Part shown: positions 24,430-34,102 of the stretch, piece by piece
How positions within the stretch are numbered: the stretch's first letter is position 1
Layout: each line of letters starts with the position of its first letter
Source of the DNA: Pseudomonas sp. FP2309
Lineage (GTDB): Bacteria; Pseudomonadota; Gammaproteobacteria; Pseudomonadales; Pseudomonadaceae
Direction: 5' to 3'
Length of the DNA stretch: 64,000 nucleotides
NCBI RefSeq assembly: GCF_030687575.1
Contig: NZ_CP117439.1
Location: 5,161,501 to 5,225,500 of the forward strand
The notes under the pieces: model-generated
What the model was told of the DNA's origin: nothing
Seen by the model: the letters and a program-made list of their open reading frames with translations, nothing else
Databases searched by the model: none
Translations under genes and position numbers: made by a program

Positions 24430-25377
24430 ATGAAAGGTTCACCCTCGTTGTTGTTGGCCGCCATGCTGAGTTTGCCAGTCATGGCACACGCCGCAGAACC
24501 GGAACAGTGCAAGACCGTCAACTTCTCCGATGTCGGCTGGACCGATATCACCGTCACCACCGCGACCACCAGCGAAATCCTCAAGGGCCTGGGCTACAAG
24601 CCGCGCACCACGATGATTTCGGTACCAGTGACCTACAAGTCCCTGGCCGACGGCAAGAACATGGACATCTTCCTCGGCAACTGGATGCCGACCATGGAAA
24701 ACGACATCAAGCCGTACCGTGATGCCGGCACCGTGGAAACCGTGCGCGCTAACCTCGAGAACGCCAAGTACACCCTGGCAGTCCCTGAAGCGCTGTACAA
24801 CAAAGGCCTGAAAGACTTCGCCGATATCGCCAAATTCAAGGATGAGCTGGGCGGCAAGATCTACGGCATCGAGCCGGGTAACGACGGCAACCGCACCATC
24901 CAGACACTGATCGACAAAGACGCCTTCGGCCTCAAAACCGCCGGTTTCAAGGTGGTCGAGTCCAGCGAAGCCGGCATGCTCTCCCAGGTTGAACGCGCCA
25001 CCAAGCGCGACCAGGCCATCGTGTTCCTCGGCTGGGAACCGCACCCGATGAACACCCGCTTCAAGATGAAGTACCTGACCGGTGGTGACGACTCGTTCGG
25101 CCCCAACTACGGCCAGGCCACCATCTACACCAACGTGCGCAAGGGCTACACCCAGGAATGCAGCAACGTTGGCCAACTGCTGAAGAACCTGGTCTTCACC
25201 TTGAACATGGAAAGCACCCTGATGGGTAACGTCCTGGACGACAAGATGAAGCCCGACGCCGCCGCCAAGGCCTGGCTGAAAAAGAACCCGCAAGTGCTCG
25301 ACACCTGGCTCGCCGGTGTCACCACCGTGGACGGCCAACCCGGCCTTGCCGCCGTCAAAGCGTACCTCGACAAGTAA
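24430..25377 (+). CDS. cbcX: Choline/betaine-binding periplasmic protein of CbcXWV
   Basis: Substrate-binding protein of the quaternary-amine ABC transporter, 315 residues, signal peptide cleaved near AHA-A (about residue 21). Ligand-box segments as in CaiX: VGWTDITVTTATTSEIL, MDIFLGNWMPTM, GKIYGIEPGNDGN, ESSEAGMLSQVERA and FLGWEPHPMN. Known CbcX binds choline preferentially. ATG 24430 has AGGAG 9 bases upstream; the frame open to 24313 is upstream leader. Followed by cbcW after 68 bases. Confidence 0.94.
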   Translation: MKGSPSLLLAAMLSLPVMAHAAEPEQCKTVNFSDVGWTDITVTTATTSEILKGLGYKPRTTMISVPVTYKSLADGKNMDIFLGNWMPTMENDIKPYRDAGTVETVRANLENAKYTLAVPEALYNKGLKDFADIAKFKDELGGKIYGIEPGNDGNRTIQTLIDKDAFGLKTAGFKVVESSEAGMLSQVERATKRDQAIVFLGWEPHPMNTRFKMKYLTGGDDSFGPNYGQATIYTNVRKGYTQECSNVGQLLKNLVFTLNMESTLMGNVLDDKMKPDAAAKAWLKKNPQVLDTWLAGVTTVDGQPGLAAVKAYLDK

Positions 25378-25445
25378 CTCCGCTGACCCCGGGCTGGTGC
25401 GCTGGCCCGGGACGTTTCCCTCTTCGCATGTGGACATTCACTACC

Positions 25446-26291
25446 ATGCTGACTGAACAGAAAATCCCACTAGGCCAGTACATCGCTGCCTTCGTTGAAT
25501 GGTTGACCCAACACGGCGCCAACTATTTCGACGCAATCGCATCGACACTGGAAACGATGATCCACGGCGTGACGTTTGCGCTGACCTGGTTCAATCCGCT
25601 GGCATTGATCGGTCTGATTGCGCTGCTGGCTCACTTTATTCAACGTAAATGGGGACTGACTGTTTTTGTCATTGCCTCCTTCCTGCTGATCCTCAACCTG
25701 GGGTACTGGCAGGAAACCATGGAGACCCTGGCGCAGGTGCTGTTCGCCACCCTGGTCTGCGTGGTCATCGGCGTGCCGCTGGGCATTGTTGCCGCGCACA
25801 AGCCGATGTTCTTCACCATGATGCGGCCGGTGCTCGATCTGATGCAGACCGTACCGACCTTCGTCTACCTCATCCCGACCCTGACCCTCTTCGGGCTGGG
25901 TGTAGTGCCTGGGCTGATTTCCACGGTGGTGTTCGCGATTGCCGCGCCTATCCGCCTGACCTACCTGGGTATCCGCGATGTACCGCAAGAGTTGATGGAC
26001 GCCGGCAAGGCCTTTGGCTGCTCGCGCCGTCAGTTGCTCTCGCGCATTGAGTTGCCCCACGCCATGCCGAGCATCGCCGCCGGCATTACCCAATGCATCA
26101 TGCTGTCGTTGTCGATGGTGGTGATCGCCGCGCTGGTGGGCGCCGATGGCCTCGGCAAGCCGGTGGTCAACGCGCTGAACACCGCCGACATCGCCCTGGG
26201 CTTTGAAGCGGGCCTGGCGATCGTGTTGCTGGCCATCATGCTCGACCGCATCTGCAAACAACCCGACGCTAAAGTAGGGGGTGATGCATGA
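25446..26291 (+). CDS. cbcW: Quaternary-amine ABC transporter permease
   Basis: Inner-membrane permease of the ProW/OpuAB type, 281 residues, with about six to seven hydrophobic segments (for example NPLALIGLIALLAHF, WGLTVFVIASFLLILNLGY, VLFATLVCVVIGVPLGIVAA, IPTLTLFGLGVVPGLISTVVF). The EAA cytoplasmic loop reads DVPQELMDAGKAFGCSRRQLLSRIELPHAMP. Start 25446 (MLTEQKIPLGQ) is preferred to ATG 25428, which has no ribosome site; the site at 25446 (GGA, 9 bases) is also weak. Its stop overlaps the cbcV start by four bases (ATGA). Confidence 0.93.
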   Translation: MLTEQKIPLGQYIAAFVEWLTQHGANYFDAIASTLETMIHGVTFALTWFNPLALIGLIALLAHFIQRKWGLTVFVIASFLLILNLGYWQETMETLAQVLFATLVCVVIGVPLGIVAAHKPMFFTMMRPVLDLMQTVPTFVYLIPTLTLFGLGVVPGLISTVVFAIAAPIRLTYLGIRDVPQELMDAGKAFGCSRRQLLSRIELPHAMPSIAAGITQCIMLSLSMVVIAALVGADGLGKPVVNALNTADIALGFEAGLAIVLLAIMLDRICKQPDAKVGGDA

Positions 26292-27466
26292 GCATTATCC
26301 GATTCGACAAGGTCGACGTGATCTTCTCAAAAGACCCACGCGAAGCGCTCAAGCTGCTGGACCAGGGCATGAGCCGTAACGAGATTCTGAAAAAGACCGG
26401 GCAGATCGTCGGCGTTGAAAACGCCAGCCTGGACATCGAGAAAGGCGAGATCTGCGTGCTGATGGGCCTCTCGGGCTCCGGCAAGTCAAGCTTGCTGCGC
26501 TGCATCAACGGCCTCAACACCGTGAGCCGCGGCCAACTGTTTGTGGAGCATGAAGGTCGCCAGATCGACATCGCCTCCTGCACACCCGCCGAGCTGAAAA
26601 TGATGCGCACCAAGCGCATCGCCATGGTGTTCCAGAAGTTCGCCCTGATGCCTTGGCTGACGGTGCGCGAGAACATCAGCTTCGGCCTGGAAATGCAGGG
26701 CCGCCCCGAGAAAGAACGACGCAAGCTGGTGGACGAGAAACTTGAGCTGGTGGGCCTGACCCAGTGGCGTAACAAGAAGCCCGATGAACTGTCCGGCGGC
26801 ATGCAGCAGCGCGTGGGCCTGGCCCGTGCGTTGGCGATGGACGCCGACATCCTGCTGATGGACGAACCCTTCTCGGCCCTCGACCCGCTGATTCGCCAGG
26901 GTTTGCAGGACGAGTTGCTGGAGCTGCAACGCAAGCTGAGCAAGACCATCGTGTTCGTGAGCCACGACCTCGACGAGGCGCTCAAGCTGGGCAGCCGTAT
27001 TGCGATCATGAAAGACGGCAAGATCATCCAGTACAGCGTGCCGGAAGAGATCGTGCTGAACCCGGCGGACGACTATGTGCGCACCTTCGTCGCCCACACC
27101 AACCCGCTGAACGTGTTGTGCGGCCGCAGCCTGATGCGCACGCTGGACAACTGCACGCGGGTCAACGGTTCGGTGTGCCTGGATCCGGGCGGCGACTCGT
27201 GGCTGGACCTGGCCGAAGGCAACACTATCCAGGGCGCGCGGCAGAATGGCGTGGTGATGAACCTGCAGAACTGGGCGCCAGGGCAAGCAATGGAAGGTTT
27301 GGGTCGCGTGCCGACGCTGGTGGATTCGAATATCGGCATGCGCGATGCATTGCAGATTCGTTACCAGACGGGGAACAAGTTGGTGTTGCACGACAACAAC
27401 AAAGTGGTCGGCATTCTAGGGGACACTGAGCTCTACCATGCCCTGCTGGGCAAGAACCTGGGTTAA
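26288..27466 (+). CDS. cbcV: Quaternary-amine ABC transporter ATPase
   Basis: ProV/OpuAA-type ATPase, 392 residues, energising CbcW for choline, betaine or carnitine uptake with CbcX, CaiX or another binding protein. Walker A GLSGSGKSS (60-68), Q-loop VFQKFALMPW, signature LSGGMQQRVGLARAL, Walker B ILLMDEPFSALDP, switch His in VSHDLDEAL. The C-terminal ~120 residues replace canonical CBS repeats with a CBS-like region (LGRVPTLVDSNIGMRDAL...VVGILGDTELYHALLG). Translationally coupled to cbcW. A strong terminator follows at 27482. Confidence 0.95.
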   Translation: MSIIRFDKVDVIFSKDPREALKLLDQGMSRNEILKKTGQIVGVENASLDIEKGEICVLMGLSGSGKSSLLRCINGLNTVSRGQLFVEHEGRQIDIASCTPAELKMMRTKRIAMVFQKFALMPWLTVRENISFGLEMQGRPEKERRKLVDEKLELVGLTQWRNKKPDELSGGMQQRVGLARALAMDADILLMDEPFSALDPLIRQGLQDELLELQRKLSKTIVFVSHDLDEALKLGSRIAIMKDGKIIQYSVPEEIVLNPADDYVRTFVAHTNPLNVLCGRSLMRTLDNCTRVNGSVCLDPGGDSWLDLAEGNTIQGARQNGVVMNLQNWAPGQAMEGLGRVPTLVDSNIGMRDALQIRYQTGNKLVLHDNNKVVGILGDTELYHALLGKNLG

Positions 27467-27481
27467 GCCGCACCGCGAAGC

Positions 27482-27515
27482 AAACCTGTGTGCGGGCTGG
27501 CCCGTACACAGGTTT
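27482..27515. terminator. Bidirectional terminator between cbcV and betT
   Basis: AAACCTGTGT and ACACAGGTTT arms with an inner GGG/CCC stem; TTTT follows on the plus strand. It lies 16 bases after cbcV and 58 bases beyond the convergent betT stop, so it can serve both. Confidence 0.75.
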
Positions 27516-27572
27516 TGATCTGTATGCAGATTAACCAAACGGCGCGGGTGAAGGCGCCGCTCGTTGCAACCA

Positions 27573-29564
27573 TCAGCTATAGACACGGCCAAGGAGCTGC
27601 CGATGGCTTTCAAACTGATCGAGCACGTCCCGGGTAATCTGCGCCTGGGCGAAGCCCATCAGGTCGTACTCTTGAGGCCCGTTGTGCAGGTACACCTCGG
27701 CACGGTAATAGCGGGTGCGCTCTTCTTCAGGCATGTCGTTCGGCGCTGCCGAGTAAGCATCCAGGCTCACTTCGTAGACAAACGGGTTGCCCTCCTCCAT
27801 TTCGATACGCACGCCAATGCAGCGCTTGGATTTGCCCAACAGCGTCTGCACGTCCAGGCCCTGATCACGCAACGCCGTCGCGGCCTCTTCCAGCGCCGGC
27901 GTTACGTGCTTGTCCATAAAACGCTGCACGGTGGCCTGGCTCGGTTGCAGGTCCAGGGCCGTCAAGCGCTCGCTGAAACCACGACGCCCGCGTTCAGCCA
28001 ACTGCGCCTGCTCCTGTTCGATGGCCACGTCCTGGCGCATCGCCTTGTGCAGACCGAACATAAACACAATCAGCACCACCGAGAACGGCAGACCCGCGAG
28101 CACCACCATGGTTTGCATGGCTTCAAAGTTGCCGGCAAACAGCAGGCCGATGGTCACCAGCGTGATCACCGCCGACCAGAAGATCCGCAACCAGTGCGGC
28201 GCATCTTCGTCCACGTTGCCGCCTTTGCACGAAAGGTTGGCCATCATCACCGCGCCGGAATCCGCCGGGGTCAGAAACAGCACGAAACCGACGAAGATCG
28301 ACACACCAATGACGATTTTCGACGCCGGGTAGTGCTCCAGCAATTGGTAGATCGCCATGGACGGCTGCTCCAACGCCGTCTTGCCCAACTCCACGGCACC
28401 GTGGTTGAGCACCAGGTCCAGCGCCGAGTTTCCGAAGATCGACAGCCAGGCCAGGGTGAAGCCCAGCGGGATCAGCAAGACGCCGGCCACCAGTTCACGC
28501 ACCGTGCGCCCACGGGAAATACGTGCGATGAACATGCCCACAAATGGCGCCCAGGAAATCCACCAGGCCCAGTAGAACAAGGTCCACAGGCCCATCCAGC
28601 GTTCGGTTTTGTCGCCATCGCCCTCGTACACATAGAGGTCGAAGGTTTTCAGCACGATGCCGTTGAGGTAATCACCGGTGTTCTGCACCAGGCCATTGAG
28701 CAGGTGCAGGGTCGGGCCGAACAGCAGCACAAAGATCAGCAAGCCGCTGAACAGCACGATGTTGAGGTTGGACAAGCGGCGAATACCGTTCTCCACACCC
28801 GACACGGCTGCGATGGTCGCCACGGTGCTCATCACGATGATCACGATCAGCAGGTTGGTATTGCTGTGCGCCATGCCGAACAGGTTTTCCAAACCGGACG
28901 ACACCTGCATCGCGCCGATCCCCAGGTTGGTCACCAGGCCCAACAGCGTGACGAACATGCCGAAACCGTCCACCGCGTGGCCGGCCGCGCCCTTGACCCA
29001 ACGCTCGCCCACCAGCGGGTACAGCGCCGAACGCAAGGCCAGCGGCTGGTTATGGCGATACGCAAAGTAGGCCACGGCCAGGCCGACCAATGCGTAGATC
29101 GCCCAGCCATGCAGGCCCCAGTGCAGGAACGTCAGTTGCAACGCCTGGCGCGCTGCGCCATTGCTGGCCGCTGCGCCTTCGGGCGGGTTGAAATAGTGAT
29201 CCAGCGGCTCCGACGCACCGAAGTACAACAACGAGATGCCGATGCCCGACGAGAACAGCATGCCGGCCCAGGCGCCGTAGCTGAAATCCGGGGTGTCGTC
29301 CTTGGAACCCAGCTTGAGCTTGCCGTAGGACGAAAACGCCAGGCCGACCACGAACACCAGGTAGGCGGCGATGACCACCATGTAGTACCAGCCGAAGCTT
29401 TTCGACAGCCAGGCCTGGGCGACGCCGAGCAGGCGCCCGGCCTCCTGCGGGGCAATGATCAGAATGGCCGTCAGCAACAGAATCAGCGCGGTGGAGGTGT
29501 AGAACACCCAACCGTTGACCCGTACCTTTTCCGGTGGGGTCTTTATAAGAGAGGCAGAACTCAT
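27573..29564 (-). CDS. betT: Choline transporter, BCCT family
   Basis: High-affinity proton-coupled choline uptake, 663 residues, twelve membrane segments expected. BCCT signatures: GLHGWAIYALVGLAVAYFAYR and the WTLFYWAWWISWAPFVGMFIARISRGR region, split here across the conserved aromatic box (WWISWAPF). The C-terminal ~170 residues after the last membrane segment are soluble (GLHKAMRQDVAIEQEQAQLAERG onward), the long tail linked to osmotic sensing in BetT-type carriers. Start 29564 (MSSASLIKTPPEK) has GGAG about 10 bases upstream; the frame to 29624 is leader. Divergent from betI, with the BetI palindrome between them. Confidence 0.93.
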   Translation of the reverse strand: MSSASLIKTPPEKVRVNGWVFYTSTALILLLTAILIIAPQEAGRLLGVAQAWLSKSFGWYYMVVIAAYLVFVVGLAFSSYGKLKLGSKDDTPDFSYGAWAGMLFSSGIGISLLYFGASEPLDHYFNPPEGAAASNGAARQALQLTFLHWGLHGWAIYALVGLAVAYFAYRHNQPLALRSALYPLVGERWVKGAAGHAVDGFGMFVTLLGLVTNLGIGAMQVSSGLENLFGMAHSNTNLLIVIIVMSTVATIAAVSGVENGIRRLSNLNIVLFSGLLIFVLLFGPTLHLLNGLVQNTGDYLNGIVLKTFDLYVYEGDGDKTERWMGLWTLFYWAWWISWAPFVGMFIARISRGRTVRELVAGVLLIPLGFTLAWLSIFGNSALDLVLNHGAVELGKTALEQPSMAIYQLLEHYPASKIVIGVSIFVGFVLFLTPADSGAVMMANLSCKGGNVDEDAPHWLRIFWSAVITLVTIGLLFAGNFEAMQTMVVLAGLPFSVVLIVFMFGLHKAMRQDVAIEQEQAQLAERGRRGFSERLTALDLQPSQATVQRFMDKHVTPALEEAATALRDQGLDVQTLLGKSKRCIGVRIEMEEGNPFVYEVSLDAYSAAPNDMPEEERTRYYRAEVYLHNGPQEYDLMGFAQAQITRDVLDQFESHRQLLGRVYS

Positions 29565-29885
29565 GGCGCAGATGCTCCGGGCAGTGCGAGAGAGAAACAC
29601 AAGGCAACGGTTATCCCAGACCATCGATTTTTCGGCAGTCGACGGACGGGTGTTATAAAGACACCCCGAAAATCACTGACCCCCACCGAAGCGGTACATG
29701 GGGCGTTTCAGCGGTTTTCCAGGTGTCAGATGTCGCCGTCTGCAGGTAGGAAAAACCTGACAGCAGCGACGATTTGTCGCAGAGCTTATTCTTTGTTGAT
29801 TGAACGTTCAATCAAAACAAAATAGACTGGCCTCCAAGTCGACGGGCGTTCATCGCCCCTCGGCAGGCCTAAGGAGAGGTGCTAC
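29565..29885. other. betT/betI divergent region
   Basis: 321 bases without a gene. Contains the BetI palindrome at 29796-29815 close to betI. No second copy of the palindrome is visible near betT. Confidence 0.6.
29796..29815. promoter_or_regulatory. BetI operator
   Basis: TTGATTGAACGTTCAATCAA is a perfect 20 bp palindrome 70 bases before the betI start, inside an AT-richer stretch. It fits the known BetI operator of Pseudomonas and E. coli (inverted ATTGA-type arms); choline relieves repression. Confidence 0.85.
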
Positions 29886-30479
29886 ATGCCCAAGGTCGGT
29901 ATGCAACCCATACGCCGCCAGCAGTTGATCGACGCCACGATGACGGCCATCGATCAGGTCGGGATGGGAGATGCCAGCATTGCGCTGATCGCCCGTTTGG
30001 CCGGCGTCTCGAACGGCATCATCAGTCACTACTTTCGGGACAAGAACGGCCTGATCGCAGCGACGATGCAGTACTTGATGAGCGTGCTGATGGAGAACGT
30101 CAACGATCGTCGAAAAGCGTTGAACGATGACAGCCCACGCGCTCACCTTCAGGTGATCGTCGCCGGCAACTTCGACGCCAGCCAGGTCAATGGCCCGGCA
30201 ATGAAAACCTGGCTGGCCTTTTGGGCCACCAGCATGCACCACCCGTCTTTGCACAGGTTGCAGCGGATCAACGATCAACGCCTGTATTCCAACCTGTGTT
30301 TTCAGTTCCGCCGGGTGCTGCCGCCGCCTGAAGCACGCAGCGCAGCCCGAGGCCTGGCGGCCCTGATCGACGGCTTGTGGTTGCGCGGCGCCCTGTCGGG
30401 AGACGCTTTCGACACCGAACAGGCGCAGCGCATCGCTTACGAATACATGGATTTCCAATTGGCCAAGCAGGTGAGTTAG
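29886..30479 (+). CDS. betI: TetR-family choline-responsive repressor
   Basis: 197 residues. N-terminal TetR DNA-binding domain: [17 protein letters not shown], then the recognition region [29 protein letters not shown]-terminal ligand domain with the BetI-type [29 protein letters not shown] segment. Represses betIBA (and betT) until choline is present. AAGGAG precedes ATG 29886 by about 8 bases. First gene of betI-betB-betA. Confidence 0.96.
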   Translation: MPKVGMQPIRRQQLIDATMTAIDQVGMGDASIALIARLAGVSNGIISHYFRDKNGLIAATMQYLMSVLMENVNDRRKALNDDSPRAHLQVIVAGNFDASQVNGPAMKTWLAFWATSMHHPSLHRLQRINDQRLYSNLCFQFRRVLPPPEARSAARGLAALIDGLWLRGALSGDAFDTEQAQRIAYEYMDFQLAKQVS

Positions 30480-30589
30480 AGCCCTTATAAACGCTCAACC
30501 CCTGAACGTCTGCCGCTCAGTGTTGCCACACCCTCATGGCCCACTTTGCGGCGGGTAACGCCAACCACTTATGCACTTGCGAGGACTTT

Positions 30590-32062
30590 ATGGCCCGTTT
30601 CGACCTGCAAAAACTCTACATTGACGGCGGCTACAGCGACGCTGGCAGCGATGCCACCTTCGAAGCCATCAACCCGGCTAACGGTGAAGTTCTCGCCCAA
30701 GTGCAACGCGCAACGAAAGAAGACGTTGAACGTGCCGTGGTCAGCGCTGAAAAAGGCCAGAAAATCTGGGCTGCCATGACCGCCATGGAGCGTTCGCGCA
30801 TCCTGCGTCGTGCCGTCGACATCCTGCGCGAACGCAATGATGAACTGGCTGCCCTGGAAACCCTGGACACCGGTAAAGCCTTCTCCGAAACCAAGTACGT
30901 CGACATCGTCACCGGCGCCGACGTGCTGGAATACTACGCAGGCCTGGTGCCAGCCATCGAAGGCGAACAGATTCCGCTGCGCGACACTTCGTTTGTCTAC
31001 ACCCGCCGCGAGCCGCTGGGCGTGGTGGCCGGTATCGGCGCGTGGAACTACCCGATCCAGATCGCCCTGTGGAAATCCGCGCCGGCCCTGGCCGCGGGCA
31101 ACGCGATGATCTTCAAGCCCAGCGAAGTCACCTCGCTGACCACCCTGAAACTGGCCGAGATCTACACCGAAGCCGGCGTTCCCGCAGGCGTGTTCAACGT
31201 ATTGACCGGCAGCGGCCGTGAAGTCGGCACCTGGCTGACCGAGCACCCGCGCATCGAGAAAGTCTCGTTCACCGGCGGCACCGACACCGGCAAGAAAGTC
31301 ATGGCCAGCGCGTCGAGCTCCTCGCTCAAAGACGTGACCATGGAGCTGGGTGGCAAGTCGCCGCTGATCATTTTCGACGACGCCGACCTCGACCGCGCCG
31401 CCGATACCGCGATGATGGCCAACTTCTACAGCTCCGGCCAGGTCTGCACCAACGGCACCCGCGTGTTTGTGCCCAAGCACCTGCAAGCCGCGTTCGAAGC
31501 CAAGATCGTCGAGCGTGTCGCACGCATCCGCATCGGTAACCCGGAAGACGAAAACACCAACTTCGGCCCGCTGGTCAGCTTCGCCCACATGGAAAGCGTG
31601 CTGGGCTACATCGCCAAAGGCAAAGAGCAAGGTGCGCGCCTGCTCTGCGGCGGCGACCGCCTGACTGAAGGCGACTTCGCCAAAGGCGCCTTCGTGGCAC
31701 CGACTGTGTTCACCGATTGCACCGACGACATGGTGATCGTGCGTGAGGAAATCTTCGGCCCGGTGATGAGCATCCTCACCTACGAGACCGAAGAAGAAGT
31801 GATCCGCCGCGCCAACGACACCGACTTCGGCCTGGCCGCCGGCCTGGTCACCAAAGACCTGAACCGCGCGCACCGCGTGATTCATCAACTGGAAGCCGGT
31901 ATCTGCTGGATCAACGCCTGGGGCGAGTCCGACGCCAAAATGCCGGTCGGTGGCTACAAGCAGTCGGGTGTTGGCCGTGAGAACGGGATCAGCTCGCTGA
32001 ATAACTTCACGCGTATCAAGTCCGTGCAAGTCGAGCTGGGCGATTACGCATCCGTCTTCTGA
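30590..32062 (+). CDS. betB: Betaine aldehyde dehydrogenase
   Basis: NAD(P)-dependent oxidation of betaine aldehyde to glycine betaine, 490 residues, the standard length. Catalytic C286 ([13 protein letters not shown]) and general base E252 (MELGGKSPL); cofactor loop [12 protein letters not shown]. Start 30590 has GAGGA 4-5 bases upstream and gives [15 protein letters not shown]; the longer open frame adds an unrelated leader. 110 bases after betI, 129 bases before betA. Confidence 0.97.
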   Translation: MARFDLQKLYIDGGYSDAGSDATFEAINPANGEVLAQVQRATKEDVERAVVSAEKGQKIWAAMTAMERSRILRRAVDILRERNDELAALETLDTGKAFSETKYVDIVTGADVLEYYAGLVPAIEGEQIPLRDTSFVYTRREPLGVVAGIGAWNYPIQIALWKSAPALAAGNAMIFKPSEVTSLTTLKLAEIYTEAGVPAGVFNVLTGSGREVGTWLTEHPRIEKVSFTGGTDTGKKVMASASSSSLKDVTMELGGKSPLIIFDDADLDRAADTAMMANFYSSGQVCTNGTRVFVPKHLQAAFEAKIVERVARIRIGNPEDENTNFGPLVSFAHMESVLGYIAKGKEQGARLLCGGDRLTEGDFAKGAFVAPTVFTDCTDDMVIVREEIFGPVMSILTYETEEEVIRRANDTDFGLAAGLVTKDLNRAHRVIHQLEAGICWINAWGESDAKMPVGGYKQSGVGRENGISSLNNFTRIKSVQVELGDYASVF

Positions 32063-32071
32063 TGAGCCTTT

Positions 32072-32178
32072 AGCGGCAAGCGTCAAGCTGCACGTAAAAG
32101 CAGTTGGCGTTTGCCGCCTCTCTCATCCACACCGCTCGCTGCTTTTTCTTGCAGCTTGAAGCTTGGAGCTTGCAGCTC
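32072..32178. repeat. AGCTTGAAGCTT-type intergenic repeat, copy B
   Basis: Starts TAGCGGCAAGCGTCAAGC and ends TTTCTTGCAGCTTGAAGCTT followed by GGAGCTTGCAGC; the latter matches copy A (9863-9943) at 19 of 20 positions. It fills almost the whole betB-betA gap and could fold into an extended stem in the messenger. Confidence 0.65.
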
Positions 32179-32191
32179 CCCCGGAGTACAG

Positions 32192-33895
32192 ATGACTCAA
32201 GAATACGACTACATCATTGTTGGCGCAGGTTCTGCGGGCAACACCTTAGCGACCCGTCTGACCGAAGACGAAGGCGTCACCGTTTTGCTGCTGGAAGCCG
32301 GCGGCCCCGACTACCGTCTCGACTTCCGTACCCAGATGCCCGCTGCGCTGGCGTTCCCGCTGCAAGGCCGTCGCTACAACTGGGCCTACGAGACCGATCC
32401 AGAGCCGCACATGAACGGCCGCCGCATGGAGTGCGGGCGCGGCAAGGGCCTGGGCGGTTCCTCGCTGATCAACGGCATGTGCTACATCCGTGGCAACGCC
32501 ATGGACTACGACAACTGGGCCAAGCTGCCAGGTCTGGAAGACTGGGCCTACCTCGACTGCCTGCCGTACTTCCGTAAAGCCGAAACCCGCGACATCGGCC
32601 CTAACGATTGGCACGGCGGCGATGGCCCGGTCAGCGTGACCACGCCTAAAGCGGGCAACAACCCGCTGTTCCACGCCATGGTCGAAGCCGGCGTGCAGGC
32701 CGGTTATCCGCGTACCGAAGACTTGAACGGTTACCAGCAAGAAGGCTTCGGCCCGATGGACCGTACCGTCACGCCGAACGGCCGTCGCGCCAGCACCGCT
32801 CGCGGTTACCTGGACACCGCCAAAAAGCGCTCCACGCTGACCATCGTCACCCACGCCCTCACCGACAAAGTGTTGTTCGAAGGCAAGCGTGCCGTCGGTG
32901 TGCGTTACCTGATCGGCGCGGCCGAAGAGCGCGTTGAAGCCCGTGCCCGCAAAGAAGTGCTGGTGTGCAGCGGCGCAATCGCTTCGCCGCAATTGCTGCA
33001 ACGCTCCGGCGTAGGCCCGGCCAAACTGCTCGAAAGCCTCGACATCCCGGTGGTCCACGACCTGCCTGGCGTCGGCGAAAACCTGCAGGATCACCTTGAG
33101 TTGTACCTGCAATACGCATGCACCCAGCCGGTGTCGCTGTACCCTTCGCTGCTCTGGTACAACCAGCCGGCCATCGGTGCCGAATGGCTGTTCAACGGCA
33201 CCGGCATCGGCGCCAGCAACCAGTTCGAAGCGGGCGGTTTTATCCGCACCCGCGAAGAATTCGAGTGGCCGAACATCCAGTACCACTTCCTGCCGGTTGC
33301 GATTAACTACAACGGCAGCAACGGTGTGAAAGAACATGGCTTCCAGGCGCACATGGGTTCCATGCGCTCGCCAAGCCGTGGCCGCGTGCAGTTGAAGTCG
33401 AAGAACCCACGGGACTACCCGAGCATCCTCTTCAACTACATGGCCAGCGAACAGGACTGGCAGGAGTTTCGTGACGGCATCCGCCTGACCCGCGAAATCA
33501 TGCAGCAGCCGGCGCTCGATCAATACCGTGGCCGAGAAATCAGCCCAGGTATCGAAGTGCAGACCGATGAGCAACTCGACACGTTCATCCGGGAACACGC
33601 CGAGACCGCGTTCCACCCGTCCTGCTCGTGCAAGATGGGCACCGACGAGATGGCAGTAGTCGACGGCGAAGGTCGCGTGCATGGCATGCAAGGCCTGCGC
33701 GTGGTCGATGCCTCGATCATGCCGATCATCACCACCGGCAATCTGAACGCGCCAACGATCATGATCGCCGAGAAAATCGCCGACAAGATCCGTGGCCGCA
33801 AGCCGCTGCCGCGCAGCACCGCCGACTACTACGTCGCCGGCGATGCACCGGTGCGTGGCAAGCCGATGCGTGAAGTGGGGCCAATGGCGCAATAA
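32192..33895 (+). CDS. betA: Choline dehydrogenase, GMC flavoprotein
   Basis: Membrane-associated FAD enzyme oxidising choline to betaine aldehyde, 567 residues. FAD-binding [18 protein letters not shown] at the N-terminus and LLLEAGG; GMC signature 1 in [20 protein letters not shown]; signature 2 [16 protein letters not shown]; active-site region [10 protein letters not shown] and the C-terminal [23 protein letters not shown] 6 bases before ATG 32192 settles the start. Last gene of betIBA, followed by a REP pair. Confidence 0.97.
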   Translation: MTQEYDYIIVGAGSAGNTLATRLTEDEGVTVLLLEAGGPDYRLDFRTQMPAALAFPLQGRRYNWAYETDPEPHMNGRRMECGRGKGLGGSSLINGMCYIRGNAMDYDNWAKLPGLEDWAYLDCLPYFRKAETRDIGPNDWHGGDGPVSVTTPKAGNNPLFHAMVEAGVQAGYPRTEDLNGYQQEGFGPMDRTVTPNGRRASTARGYLDTAKKRSTLTIVTHALTDKVLFEGKRAVGVRYLIGAAEERVEARARKEVLVCSGAIASPQLLQRSGVGPAKLLESLDIPVVHDLPGVGENLQDHLELYLQYACTQPVSLYPSLLWYNQPAIGAEWLFNGTGIGASNQFEAGGFIRTREEFEWPNIQYHFLPVAINYNGSNGVKEHGFQAHMGSMRSPSRGRVQLKSKNPRDYPSILFNYMASEQDWQEFRDGIRLTREIMQQPALDQYRGREISPGIEVQTDEQLDTFIREHAETAFHPSCSCKMGTDEMAVVDGEGRVHGMQGLRVVDASIMPIITTGNLNAPTIMIAEKIADKIRGRKPLPRSTADYYVAGDAPVRGKPMREVGPMAQ

Positions 33896-33907
33896 CGCTA
33901 AACCATG

Positions 33908-34000
33908 TGGTGAGCGGGCTTGCCCCGCGTTGAAGTGCGTAGCGCTCCCAAGATTTTTGGGGCCGCTGCGCAGCCCAACGCGGGGCAAGCCCGCTCGCCA
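33908..34000. repeat. Inverted REP pair after betA
   Basis: Arms TGAGCGGGCTTGCCCCGCGT (33911-33930) and its inverted partner ACGCGGGGCAAGCCCGCTCG (33978-33997) around a 45 base spacer that itself contains a GCGTAGCGC/GCTGCGC hairpin. Typical REPIN layout; likely a transcript end for betIBA. Confidence 0.8.
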
Positions 34001-34102
34001 CAAGGGGCACTTGCCACAAAGAATCACCTCTCCTTGATCGCTCCCCAGCCCAGGCCTACTCTGTTTGCCTGCCCGCGCTGAGCCGCCCACAAGGAAGGCC
34101 CC

